Shown here: piece by piece, positions 17,871 to 25,978 of the stretch
Numbering within the stretch: position 1 is the stretch's first letter
How the letters are laid out: the number at the start of each line of letters is the position of its first letter
Origin: UBA7477 sp045602925
Lineage (GTDB): Bacteria; Bacillota; Clostridia; Oscillospirales; Ruminococcaceae
Direction: 5' to 3'
Assembly: GCA_045602925.1 (NCBI GenBank)
Contig: JAZSCN010000003.1
Span: 65,815-129,814 of the forward strand
DNA length: 64,000 bases
Position numbers and translations under genes: made by a program
Notes under the pieces: generated by a model
Databases searched by the model: none
What the model was told of the DNA's origin: nothing
Seen by the model: the letters and a program-made list of their open reading frames with translations, nothing else

Positions 17871-19715
17871 TTACAAGTTTTCGTCAATTGTTTCACGAAT
17901 ACTCTCAAAGTTCTGCTTAAATTCCTGACCATTCTTGAAGTAAGTGATTAGAGCAGAATTCTTACCAATCAAGTCCTTCTCATAAAGTTCATCTTCATAA
18001 GTCAGTTCTCCATTCTCATTGAAGAAAATTCTGCACAATCCCTTCTGAGATTTCTTACCACTGAAGTTCTTAGGGTCTTTGAATACATGGCGCTCTGCTT
18101 CCTCTACACTACAGTGCATAATGTCACCTTCATAACCCTCATCATACCACTCTCTCGCAATGTACTTGGAGTGGGTACACTTAATGGCCACTGAGAAGGT
18201 GTCGCGCGTAAATGGTGACAAACTACCATCTTCATTCTCAAGAGCCTGGAAAGAGAACGAACCAACACCAAGACTTACATTATTGGCTGCAAAGCCCTTG
18301 ATAGCAAGACGATTATAGATTTTCTTAGCACGAGTAATAGTAATGCTATCACCATAAACTGCCTTAATACCAGGGTTGAGAACTTTGAACCCCTTGGAAT
18401 TCACTGAACCGCCAAAAATTTCATACATGGTTTCCACCATGCCCTTCTCTTCCCAAGTACGAGAACGATTCTGAAGAACACCTGCCGCCCACATCATAGG
18501 ACAATTCTTATCAACAGTCTCATCAATGCTATGCAAATGTTCAACTGCACGAATACGAACAAGGTATTCCACACCATCACATACTACTGCTACAAGATCA
18601 CCCTCACGGAAACCTTGCTCCCAAAGGTTATTTGCTTCCTCTTCTGTAAACATTAGAGTCATACACTCAAATTTAGACTTAGTTCCATCTTCAAGCATGT
18701 CCTTAGGAATACGCTTTATTGCATTAGCATGAAGAACAGGAACAGTACCACAGAGAGCATCTACGGGCTCAGCACTATCATGACGAACACCGATAAACAC
18801 ACCACGCTTACCACGTGCATCAATCTCATGCATGAAATAGTTAGGAAGAATGTTAGTTAACACATTCCAAAAATCATAACTGTCGCAAACAGCAGCAAAT
18901 GATACATCCCAGTAGAGGTTAAAGAGATACTGGAATGTAAAGAATTCATCTCCACCATCAAGACAAGCATGAGAAGTCATTACACTATGCTCAGTAGAAG
19001 TCAAACCACGAACATTACCGTCACACTTACCATAAACATTTTGGATATGCTTTCGTGCAGCAACAGTGGAAGAGTTCCACATTGAAGTAAGCCAAGCAAC
19101 GGAAGCATTTACAGCACTCTCGTTACTTTCCTGACCGCGCATGGAGAAGTCACACATAGCAGTTCGCTCATCAATACCATTTTCTACAGTCTTAGCAAAT
19201 GCCTCACGAGCAATCTTACGATATTCACGAGCAATAGTAGCACTTACCATAGGATGCCAAATAGCAGCAGACAGAGAAGCCTCAAGAGCCTGACCAACCC
19301 AGAAGAACTGAGGATTGGTAGATTTGATTTCAAGACAAGGAACACCCATGGGGACGAGAGTACCCTCGGCAACAGCGTTAATTTCTACAGGCAAATAACC
19401 AAGTTCATGAAGAGCCTTGAAATGGCCAATAGTCTTATCAATCATTTCATCAGTATAACCAAGTCCAAGATTAAGCACCTCACGAATCTCATGCTCGCAA
19501 TCCTCAAAGTTTCGATTGAAGAAATTATCATTAAAATTCTCCACTACATAAGAATGCACATAAGCACTCAAACCGAAGAATACTACCTTATCGATACCCT
19601 TGAGACGAGAACCACGAGGGGTGAGATAAGAAGTAAGTTCTCGCAGTTCAGGACGATACTGGAGAATGTGTGTTAGTTTATAAAAATCTGTCAATAGAAA
19701 TGGATTCATATTCAT
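17871..19715 (-). CDS. NAMPT/NAPRT-fold phosphoribosyltransferase (NadV-like) with insertion
   Basis: Joins a pyridine base to PRPP. 614 residues against about 490 for NAMPT. Family segments: TDFYKLTH with the base-stacking Tyr, DFSMRGQESNESA, STEHSVMTSH with the conserved His, VCDSYDFWNVL, GVRHDSAEP (Arg311, Asp313), IFGGSVNSKGFKVL, YGDSIT, GSFSFQ and TRDTFSVAIK. Where human NAMPT has Asp219, which selects nicotinamide, this protein has Ser216 (WNSSTVAA), a change reported to admit nicotinic acid. About 95 extra residues sit at 325-420 between RHDSAEP and the IFGG motif. A TTG six bases upstream also opens the frame, but the promoter spacing (6 bases to -10) fits the ATG at 19715. Namat-type ADP-ribosyl transfer (NARP1) is an alternative. 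Confidence 0.88.
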   Translation of the reverse strand: MNMNPFLLTDFYKLTHILQYRPELRELTSYLTPRGSRLKGIDKVVFFGLSAYVHSYVVENFNDNFFNRNFEDCEHEIREVLNLGLGYTDEMIDKTIGHFKALHELGYLPVEINAVAEGTLVPMGVPCLEIKSTNPQFFWVGQALEASLSAAIWHPMVSATIAREYRKIAREAFAKTVENGIDERTAMCDFSMRGQESNESAVNASVAWLTSMWNSSTVAARKHIQNVYGKCDGNVRGLTSTEHSVMTSHACLDGGDEFFTFQYLFNLYWDVSFAAVCDSYDFWNVLTNILPNYFMHEIDARGKRGVFIGVRHDSAEPVDALCGTVPVLHANAIKRIPKDMLEDGTKSKFECMTLMFTEEEANNLWEQGFREGDLVAVVCDGVEYLVRIRAVEHLHSIDETVDKNCPMMWAAGVLQNRSRTWEEKGMVETMYEIFGGSVNSKGFKVLNPGIKAVYGDSITITRAKKIYNRLAIKGFAANNVSLGVGSFSFQALENEDGSLSPFTRDTFSVAIKCTHSKYIAREWYDEGYEGDIMHCSVEEAERHVFKDPKNFSGKKSQKGLCRIFFNENGELTYEDELYEKDLIGKNSALITYFKNGQEFKQNFESIRETIDENL

Positions 19716-19721
19716 AACCAA

Positions 19722-19738
19722 ATATTATATTAGTTCTG
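19722..19738 (-). promoter_or_regulatory. CAGAACT-type promoter of the NAMPT-macro-nadE operon
   Basis: CAGAACT, 4-base spacer, TAATAT on the minus strand, then exactly 6 bases to the ATG at 19715; this geometry decides that start over the upstream TTG. Confidence 0.75.
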
Positions 19739-19749
19739 TGTAAAGAAAA

Positions 19750-19772
19750 AGCCTAGACTTATGGTCTAGGCT
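19750..19772 (-). terminator. intrinsic terminator containing the prs stop codon
   Basis: Nine-base stem agcctagac / gtctaggct with the TAA of prs in the loop, followed on the minus strand by tttttcttt. Confidence 0.88.
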
Positions 19773-20553
19773 CCGAGGTTTCAAAAGCTGGTATCATTTC
19801 CAACGTATCAGCCGAGTAGATATTGTCAATTAAACCATTACCCTTAGAATTGTAGAAATTTCGTGCTTCAGGTTTGAGGTGGGTTATATACAAATCTACT
19901 TGAGCAGCACCCATTTCACGGAGAACCTTAGCAGCCTCCACAAATGTTCTACCGCCCATAACCATGTCATCTACAATAAGAATTCGCTTACCTTCAATGT
20001 CAGTTTTATCTGCAATTACCTCATAACAAACGATTTCACCTGTATCAAGATTACGTTTCTTATTACCAAAACGATAAGGCATATCAATCAGTTCACTATA
20101 CTTCTTAGCAGCACCATTATCAGGATAGAAATACAAATCGTAGTTGTTTTTATCTACATTTATTGGATGAACCACTGGATAAATTACACGACAACGATTA
20201 AGAAGTGCAGGAAGAACATTACTATGTGGGTCATAAACTTCAACTACTGTAAACTTTAGCTCATTAATAACCTGGGCGACATACTTGAGTGAGAATAGAT
20301 GACTCTCCATCTCTCTATCCATCTGACAATAAGGAAAATACTTAATAATCAGCTCACAACGTGTGGGTTCAATCATAGTATCATCAAACCACTTCTTAAC
20401 TACCATGAGATTGAGCAAGTCCTCATTGCTTTCAAAAATCAATTCAAACTTATTACAATCTTTAATTGACATTGCATAAGTCAAAGGACTATAATCTACC
20501 TCATTATTAGGGAAGCGGCCCTTTACAACATTTTCACCATTAAATTTCAACAT
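19759..20553 (-). CDS. prs: ribose-phosphate pyrophosphokinase (PRPP synthetase), phage type
   Basis: Makes PRPP from ribose 5-phosphate and ATP. 264 residues, shorter than the ~315 of bacterial Prs because the N-terminal domain is compact. Motifs: YFPYCQMDRE (72-81) for YxPYxRQDR, DPHSNVLPALL (108-118), YPDNGAAKKY for the PDxGAxKK loop, GEIVCYEV, and the PRPP loop ILIVDDMVMGGRTF (191-204). It supplies the co-substrate of the neighbouring phosphoribosyltransferase. Prs-like enzymes paired with a NAMPT-like enzyme can instead make ADP-ribose pyrophosphate (Adps of NARP1), so substrate is not settled. A terminator overlaps its end. Confidence 0.9.
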   Translation of the reverse strand: MLKFNGENVVKGRFPNNEVDYSPLTYAMSIKDCNKFELIFESNEDLLNLMVVKKWFDDTMIEPTRCELIIKYFPYCQMDREMESHLFSLKYVAQVINELKFTVVEVYDPHSNVLPALLNRCRVIYPVVHPINVDKNNYDLYFYPDNGAAKKYSELIDMPYRFGNKKRNLDTGEIVCYEVIADKTDIEGKRILIVDDMVMGGRTFVEAAKVLREMGAAQVDLYITHLKPEARNFYNSKGNGLIDNIYSADTLEMIPAFETSEPRP

Positions 20554-20558
20554 ATTTT

Positions 20559-20756
20559 TTATCCTCTGTTATATTTCCAAAAAGTTTCAAGCTTCATAGC
20601 ATATTCCCCTGCATCCGCCCAATTGTCAAAGCACTTTCTCTCCATTTCATTACCACTGTTATCATAGAAATATACTACCCAATGACGTCCATCATTTGGT
20701 GAAGCCCCTTTAATCTTTGTGAGAGTTTCTCTAATTACAATATTATCAAGTTTCAT
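20559..20756 (-). CDS. small hypothetical protein, 65 aa
   Basis: Not recognised. The ATG at 20756 overlaps the end of the upstream gene by 11 bases; an in-frame start farther upstream would run deep into that gene and is rejected. The C-terminal half, VVYFYDNSGNE then FDNWADAGEYAMKLETFW, resembles the 68-aa protein at 29313-29519 (FDNPIYAGDAVESLKAFY), so the two are probable paralogues. Confidence 0.7.
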   Translation of the reverse strand: MKLDNIVIRETLTKIKGASPNDGRHWVVYFYDNSGNEMERKCFDNWADAGEYAMKLETFWKYNRG

Positions 20757-21552
20757 ATCTATCTTTCTGTTCAAAATGTTTACAAATATCATCTTCAGAC
20801 ACAGTTTTATAACTTTTATGCCTTCCACTATATCTATCAGCTGGGTACCAAACCATATTTTCTTTTTTAAGGCAGGTGCCTATTACTGTTGAACCATGTG
20901 TTGGAAATACACAAAAATACTTGCAAAATAAGCAATTTCGGTCCAGAGCGCTTTCCATCGGAATAGATAAATCATAATTCTTTTCAATATATTCCATTAA
21001 TAATTGTGCATAATGTTCTGCACTATCTACTTCTGAAGGAATACTCCCATAATCTGCGAGTTCACCTTGAATTAAAACATCTGCTTTACGATGAAAATCT
21101 TTGTGCGTTGCTACAAAAACATCATTTATACGCGAATTATCAAAATCATCTATTTCAAACTCTTTTGCCAGTGCCCTACCCATTTCATAAAAACAAATAG
21201 GTTGTGGCGTAGGAGAATTGGAAAAATACATAGAAAAAAGAACATGTGGAGTATTCAAATATTTGAATTCCCATTCAATCTGTTCTCTAGTAGCATTAGG
21301 ATTAGTTACATCGAAAGAATCTCTACGAGGATTAAGGAAAATAATACCTCGTTCATGCTTCCAATGTTCCTTAAAATAGTTAATGACAGTCTTTTGCCAT
21401 TCCTCACAATTAGTGATGCCCCCTGCTAGAAATACAGGGATGGCAAACACTAAATTATAAGACACAAGTTCAACATCTTCAGGACAAGTGATGACTGTTA
21501 CTTTATTTGCAAAAAGCTCTTTTGCTTTTTTTGCATAAGAATTATAAAACAT
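20746..21552 (-). CDS. nucleoside 2-deoxyribosyltransferase-like protein with C-terminal Cys cluster
   Basis: Residues 35-140 match the nucleoside 2-deoxyribosyltransferase-like fold: PVFLAGGITNCEEWQKTV, IIFLNPRRDSFD, REQIEWEFKYL, SMYFSN and ICFYEMGRALAKE, the last holding the catalytic-type Glu. These enzymes cleave or exchange N-glycosidic bonds of nucleosides. The C-terminal 60 residues add NCLFCKYFC, GTCLKK and DDICKHF, five to six Cys that could bind a metal. Placed between nicotinamidase and prs, it may act on a nucleoside or NAD-derived substrate; the true substrate cannot be read from sequence. Confidence 0.8.
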   Translation of the reverse strand: MFYNSYAKKAKELFANKVTVITCPEDVELVSYNLVFAIPVFLAGGITNCEEWQKTVINYFKEHWKHERGIIFLNPRRDSFDVTNPNATREQIEWEFKYLNTPHVLFSMYFSNSPTPQPICFYEMGRALAKEFEIDDFDNSRINDVFVATHKDFHRKADVLIQGELADYGSIPSEVDSAEHYAQLLMEYIEKNYDLSIPMESALDRNCLFCKYFCVFPTHGSTVIGTCLKKENMVWYPADRYSGRHKSYKTVSEDDICKHFEQKDRYET

Positions 21553-21555
21553 AAA

Positions 21556-21684
21556 TTATTTTAATAATTTATTACAAAAGTTTTCAAATATTTTTCCTAA
21601 AGCTTTTCTTTCTTTTTCTTTCTTTATTCTTTTTTGAATTTCTGTTTTAGTAGGTAAATGAAAATATCGTAATTTCTTTTTCAT
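21556..21684 (-). CDS. small Lys-rich protein, 42 aa
   Basis: Starts with an ATG that overlaps the nicotinamidase TGA (ATGA) and ends 3 bases before the next gene's start region. Very basic (MKKKLRYFHL; QKRIKKEKERKALGKIF). The overlap and full use of the gap support it; it has no recognisable domain. Confidence 0.55.
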   Translation of the reverse strand: MKKKLRYFHLPTKTEIQKRIKKEKERKALGKIFENFCNKLLK

Positions 21685-22334
21685 CGCTTCAAGAAGCTTT
21701 CAGAATTTTCAATATCAATCTGGCAGCAACCCATTGTAGTAAGAGCAGCCTTATGTGTATCTTCATTTACACAAGCGCAAAGGTCTTCAAGAACAGTAAT
21801 CTTCATATTAGGCATAAGGCCACGAAGGTAAATTGCATTAGAAGCCACACAAATACCAGTGCAGAAGCCCATGAAAACAATCTCATCAATCTCATGGGAC
21901 ATATCCATCTTAATATCCTTCATGAAATAACCGATATGCTTACCAAGGAAAATAGACATAAAGGTATTCTTATCAAAGACCTTATCATTAACACTAAGAT
22001 AAGGTGCTACTCGATCATCAATTTGCCAACCCCAAGTATCTTTAATACAGTGAGGGACCGGGAGCTTCTTACCTTCAAGAGTATTTTCATACCAAGCGCT
22101 TTCAGCAATATCCTCCTTAATAACCTTATCTCCAAAGAAATATGTCTGGGGCTTAGTATCCTTATCATAATGGGTGTCACGTGTTGCCCAAATAGCTACG
22201 GTATTTTCCTTATTCTTTACTTTGGAAAGGAACTCAGCAATCTTAGGTGTTACTTCTTGAGCCTTTTCAGAACCAAGAGCTCCGCTAATAAAATCATTCT
22301 GTACATCAATTACAATATATAATGTCTTCTTCAT
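21681..22334 (-). CDS. pncA: nicotinamidase (PncA-like, isochorismatase fold)
   Basis: Deamidates nicotinamide to nicotinic acid. 217 residues with the Asp-Lys-Cys triad: VIDVQNDF (Asp10), VFDKNTF (Lys122) and GFCTGICVASNA (Cys162). Metal-type positions TRDTHYD (Asp53, His55) and the family segment PVPHCIKDTWGW (His95) favour nicotinamidase over other cysteine hydrolases. It is the first gene of the NAD operon, just behind a CAGAACT promoter, and would remove the nicotinamide released by NAD-cleaving defences and feed it to the downstream transferase. Confidence 0.88.
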   Translation of the reverse strand: MKKTLYIVIDVQNDFISGALGSEKAQEVTPKIAEFLSKVKNKENTVAIWATRDTHYDKDTKPQTYFFGDKVIKEDIAESAWYENTLEGKKLPVPHCIKDTWGWQIDDRVAPYLSVNDKVFDKNTFMSIFLGKHIGYFMKDIKMDMSHEIDEIVFMGFCTGICVASNAIYLRGLMPNMKITVLEDLCACVNEDTHKAALTTMGCCQIDIENSESFLKR

Positions 22335-22341
22335 AATTTTA

Positions 22342-22358
22342 TTAATATCAAAGTTCTG
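22342..22358 (-). promoter_or_regulatory. CAGAACT-type promoter of pncA-prs
   Basis: CAGAACT, 4-base spacer, TATTAA on the minus strand; 7 bases to the pncA ATG. Confidence 0.72.
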
Positions 22359-22360
22359 AT

Positions 22361-22368
22361 ATTAAATA
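22361..22368 (+). promoter_or_regulatory. late promoter ATTAAATA
   Basis: One-mismatch copy of the late element, 7 bases before the ATG at 22376, back to back with the pncA promoter in a 41-base divergent gap. Confidence 0.55.
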
Positions 22369-22375
22369 ATGCTAT

Positions 22376-24094
22376 ATGGCAAAACGTAAGGTTTCAGAAA
22401 GAGATTTTCTTATTGAACAGTGTTTATATGACGCTTACTGTGAAAGAGAAGGAGTCATCAATGAAGGTTTCGTAGATGACTTTAAAGCTAATGCTAGAGC
22501 AGCAGGAGAATGGTTAAAACAAGATGCTAAAGATAGTTTTAGACTTCGTAAAAAGGGTGAGGTACAAGCTAATAGAAAAAACGCTGCAGCAAGTGGAAAA
22601 ATTAAATCATATGCAGGTAGCTTAGCTAAAACAATGTCCGATTTTAAGAAAAGCGGTGGAACATTAGGTAGAAATATAAGCAATATTGATGATGTTATCA
22701 ATCGTCTTAATTTAGTGTCTCAGGGTAAATTACCTCGTGGTGTTGCAGGAAGTAACTGGGCTGAACCCGAACAACAAAATGCTTATTCTTCAGGAACTCC
22801 ATCAAATACAAATACTAATTCTACAACTTCTTCAAGAAAAAATACTCAATTATCTACCACTCAACCAAGTAAAAATACAGCAACGACTGACAATAATGGG
22901 TATTTTACCACAGGTGCATCTGCACCTTCACCATCTACTGCAAGCTCTACACCTAAAAACACAAGCTCTAATAGCTCGCCTGCGTCTAATATAAATTCAA
23001 ATCAAACTGCTACAGACCAGCAAGTTGAGCCAGTTCAGCAGCCTCAAGAAGAAGTTGGTGCTAATAATCAACAACAGACACCAACTAGCTCATCTGAAAC
23101 ACAAAACAAACCATTGAGTAAACGTGACATTGCACGTAAAAAGCGTCAAGAAAAGATTTTCAAACGTAAAGAAAAAGAAGCTGAAAAAGCAAAAATAGAA
23201 AGAGCTAAACGCATTAAAAAGGCAGGAAAAACTGCAGCTAAAGACAAAAAAACAGATACTCCACCTGCACCGGTTAAACCAAATGAACCTGTTGCACCAG
23301 CTACACCAAGTGACTCAGATAATCCAGCTCCACCTGTCACTCCAGCTGCTGATCAACAAAAAGAAAATCCGTCTCAAGCTACTCCTCCTTCTAATCCTGA
23401 AGCTTCAAATTCTGATAATCCTACAGGAAATGAGGATACCTTAAATGCTGGTGACCAAACTTCTACAGATGGTTCATCTGCTACAGCTGATACTTCTAAT
23501 AATCCTAATACACCCGGTCAATCAGCAATGTTAGATTCTATTCCAGATAATCAAGGTACATATATTGGAGATATTAATAATATAAATCAGCAAACACCAT
23601 GGACTACAACTATTGGTGGAACTCAAAAGAGTGATGCATATATAGGAGGTACTACCAATCTTCCTGATGAAGATAATTCGTTACCTGGTGATGCCCAACC
23701 ACAATTACCTGCTCCTAAAAAACCATTAGGTTTACCGGCTTCTGAAGAACCATTAGCTTTGCCTGCCCCTGATGATACAGAAGATAGCCAAGTAGAAGAA
23801 CCTGCTGAAATTATTCCTGCTGTAAAAGAGGACCCTCTTAGAGGTGTTGTTCCAAATCATGAGTATAACCTTTCTCCAAGAGAAAAGAGACACCGCCGAG
23901 ACCATGCATTAGGTGGAGGAAGAAGACAAGATAAAATTGAAAGACAACAACGTAATAATGCAAAATCAGCAGCGAAATCTCAAAATGTGCAAGGCACTAC
24001 TAAAAAACGTAATAGACGTTCAGAAGCAGAAGAAGTTATAAAGGAACATTATAACACACGCGCTCAGATGTCGATGCTTAATTCAATCATCTAA
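22376..24094 (+). CDS. late linker-rich protein, 572 aa; possible internal head protein
   Basis: Largely low-complexity: residues 140-250 are Ser/Thr/Asn/Gln-rich, 250-300 a strongly basic helix (ARKKRQEKIFKRKEKE), 300-480 Pro/Ala/Asp-rich, then a basic C-terminus. A short ordered N-terminal part (1-110) starts with SERDFLIEQ, whose LIE (12-14) fits the prohead-protease consensus. Late promoter before it and a terminator behind it. It is the only plus-strand gene between gp46 and gp47. Packaged protein or fibrous structural protein; no enzyme seen. Confidence 0.75.
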   Translation: MAKRKVSERDFLIEQCLYDAYCEREGVINEGFVDDFKANARAAGEWLKQDAKDSFRLRKKGEVQANRKNAAASGKIKSYAGSLAKTMSDFKKSGGTLGRNISNIDDVINRLNLVSQGKLPRGVAGSNWAEPEQQNAYSSGTPSNTNTNSTTSSRKNTQLSTTQPSKNTATTDNNGYFTTGASAPSPSTASSTPKNTSSNSSPASNINSNQTATDQQVEPVQQPQEEVGANNQQQTPTSSSETQNKPLSKRDIARKKRQEKIFKRKEKEAEKAKIERAKRIKKAGKTAAKDKKTDTPPAPVKPNEPVAPATPSDSDNPAPPVTPAADQQKENPSQATPPSNPEASNSDNPTGNEDTLNAGDQTSTDGSSATADTSNNPNTPGQSAMLDSIPDNQGTYIGDINNINQQTPWTTTIGGTQKSDAYIGGTTNLPDEDNSLPGDAQPQLPAPKKPLGLPASEEPLALPAPDDTEDSQVEEPAEIIPAVKEDPLRGVVPNHEYNLSPREKRHRRDHALGGGRRQDKIERQQRNNAKSAAKSQNVQGTTKKRNRRSEAEEVIKEHYNTRAQMSMLNSII

Positions 24095-24098
24095 AATA

Positions 24099-24127
24099 AA
24101 AAGCTCAGGTTAATCCTGAGCTTTTTT
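24099..24127. terminator. bidirectional intrinsic terminator
   Basis: Stem aaaagctcagg / cctgagctttt with a short loop and A/T flanks between the converging linker-rich gene and gp47. Confidence 0.9.
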
Positions 24128-25144
24128 GTATAAACTTAAAACGTAATCAGTTACTTCTGTTTTATTTGGTATATCAAGCAATTCGATATACTTTTTAATA
24201 GCATCTTCCATATCAAATGCCTTTAATTCAATTTCAGAAACATCTTGACTAAAGTTTTTCCCATTTTCCCACTCTAAAGAAAAATCCAATGGATTTAAGC
24301 TATTAATAATTCCGCTTAACGTATTAGTATCAGTAAGAGTAATGTTTCTATCAATAATAATTTTAAAAACATTATTCTTAATACACTTATTAAGCTCTTT
24401 ATATGACCATTTTCCGCCAATAAGGTCACTTAATTTAACTTTATAAAAGCGAGGACTAATTGTATTTTCTACAAATACTGAAGTATTAGTATCAAAATCA
24501 AAAATATCAAAACCTTTAGAGGTTTCATAAGTGTCAGAATGGTCCATTGGGAAAGTATTACCTACATAGATAATACGTTTATCATCCCATTTTCGTTCTT
24601 GACGCAAATGAAAATGACCTGAATAAATTATATCAAAATTATTCAACAACTTAGACGCTTTAAACCCATCTTCACAAGCACTTACATCCATATTATACTT
24701 GAATAAGCTGATTTCTGCATGTGTAAACAATACATCAGCTTTAAACTCTAATGGGTCATAACCCCAACCGCAAAATAAAGCCTTCTTATTACCGAAATTA
24801 ACAATTTCAGGCTTTGTATATACAGTAATATTGTTTCTATTTTGAAAAAGATTTACAGGAGAAATAGTAGGTTCATTTGCATAATACAAATCATGATTAC
24901 CTAGAATAATGTGTACCTTAAAATCCTTTAATTTATCAAGTATCTTACTTGCGACATGTAATGTATTAGCGGAAATACTGTTTCTAGTATGAAAGAAATC
25001 TCCTAGAAAAACAACAGTATCTATGCCATTCTTTTTAACTTCAGATACAAACCAATCACACCAAGTTAAAGCAATTTCATGCCAAATTGCAGAATCTTGC
25101 TTAATCCCAAGGTGAAAATCTGAAAAAATAGCTACTTTACTCAT
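24110..25144 (-). CDS. 47: recombination nuclease subunit gp47 (SbcD/Mre11-like)
   Basis: Metallophosphoesterase nuclease partner of gp46. 344 residues (T4: 339). Metal-binding motifs in order: FSDFHLG (Asp9, His11), FLGDFFHTR, ILGNHDLYY, CGWGYDP, LFTHAE and YSGHFHLRQ. The ATG at 25144 overlaps the upstream gene's end by 8 bases; a TTG farther upstream also keeps the frame open but would add five unlikely residues. Downstream of the late sigma gene in one operon. Confidence 0.92.
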   Translation of the reverse strand: MSKVAIFSDFHLGIKQDSAIWHEIALTWCDWFVSEVKKNGIDTVVFLGDFFHTRNSISANTLHVASKILDKLKDFKVHIILGNHDLYYANEPTISPVNLFQNRNNITVYTKPEIVNFGNKKALFCGWGYDPLEFKADVLFTHAEISLFKYNMDVSACEDGFKASKLLNNFDIIYSGHFHLRQERKWDDKRIIYVGNTFPMDHSDTYETSKGFDIFDFDTNTSVFVENTISPRFYKVKLSDLIGGKWSYKELNKCIKNNVFKIIIDRNITLTDTNTLSGIINSLNPLDFSLEWENGKNFSQDVSEIELKAFDMEDAIKKYIELLDIPNKTEVTDYVLSLYKKAQD

Positions 25145-25355
25145 CTCCATTGAAAGCAAGAGCTAACAAGGTAATAATAAACGTACAAATTACTAAAGTA
25201 AAACCAATCCATCCCCATAAGAATGAAATGGCAAGAAGTGTTGCAGCCATTAATAAACCAGATGCGATAATTACACCACAAATAATATTAGATAATGCTA
25301 TTGTGAGAGTATTCTCATCAGCATCTTTTGCTATTTTTCTTAAATCATTCATCAT
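25137..25355 (-). CDS. small membrane protein, 72 aa, two TM segments
   Basis: Residues 18-40 (LSNIICGVIIASGLLMAATL) and 43-67 (ISFLWGWIGFTLVICTFI) are hydrophobic helices with a very short turn, N-terminus charged. It overlaps the ends of both neighbours (sigma factor and gp47). No function recognised; a lysis or superinfection role is possible but unsupported. Confidence 0.75.
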   Translation of the reverse strand: MMNDLRKIAKDADENTLTIALSNIICGVIIASGLLMAATLLAISFLWGWIGFTLVICTFIITLLALAFNGDE

Positions 25356-25917
25356 AATTTTCTATTACAATTTCATTTTCAGCATTATAAAATTCACCTA
25401 ATGATGATGCAAATACAGGTTTAATATAAATCGGTGCATCGGTATTTTCTTTAGCAAAACCACGTAAAAATTCCTGTCCATATTCTGCACGAACCTTTAC
25501 ATTTTGCTTTTCAAGATTAATTCTTCTTAAAAATTCACGCCAGGCAATACGGTTAAAATAACTGAAAGGATTATATTTTCTAGTAGGGTCAAACTTCTTG
25601 CCAATAAGCGCCTTAGTGCACTTTACAAGAGCATCTGCAACCATTTCATCCTTCCAGGTATATCCAGAAAACTTAGGATTCTTACTTAAACCTGTAATCA
25701 TCATACTGATAGCTAAACCACACTTTTCAAAATACTTCTTAGCATTTCTTCTAATAAGTTTAGCTTCAGGACTTTTATCATTATCATCAAGTTCTGACTT
25801 CAATTGGTCGTATTTATAATACTCTGAAATATCAGACATGAATTGAGGTCCTGAAATATAATGTTCCGGTTTTTCTTTTATCGGTTTTGTAGATACATAC
25901 TCTGTACTTAATGCCAT
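25345..25917 (-). CDS. 55: late-transcription sigma factor (T4 gp55-like)
   Basis: Directs host RNA polymerase to late promoters. 190 residues (T4 gp55: 185). The sigma region-2-like segment includes NPKFSGYTWKDEMVADALVKC and KKFDPTRKYNPFSYFNRIAW, followed by EFLRRINLEKQN, typical of gp55 and of sigma-70 region 2 (FSTYA-type). The C-terminus ENEIVIENYDE is acidic and hydrophobic, as in the clamp-binding tail of gp55. The nATAAATA boxes before structural genes in this window are the matching promoter. Confidence 0.88.
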   Translation of the reverse strand: MALSTEYVSTKPIKEKPEHYISGPQFMSDISEYYKYDQLKSELDDNDKSPEAKLIRRNAKKYFEKCGLAISMMITGLSKNPKFSGYTWKDEMVADALVKCTKALIGKKFDPTRKYNPFSYFNRIAWREFLRRINLEKQNVKVRAEYGQEFLRGFAKENTDAPIYIKPVFASSLGEFYNAENEIVIENYDE

Positions 25918-25942
25918 ATGAATTATTATAGCATAAAAAATA

Positions 25943-25970
25943 AAAAAGGTGGAAGTTTATTCCACCTTTT
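25943..25970 (-). terminator. intrinsic terminator after the DUF2828 gene
   Basis: Stem aaaaaggtggaa / ttccaccttttt with loop gttta; on the minus strand it follows the stop at 25979 and has a T-run. Confidence 0.88.
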
Positions 25971-25978
25971 TGCTTAAC

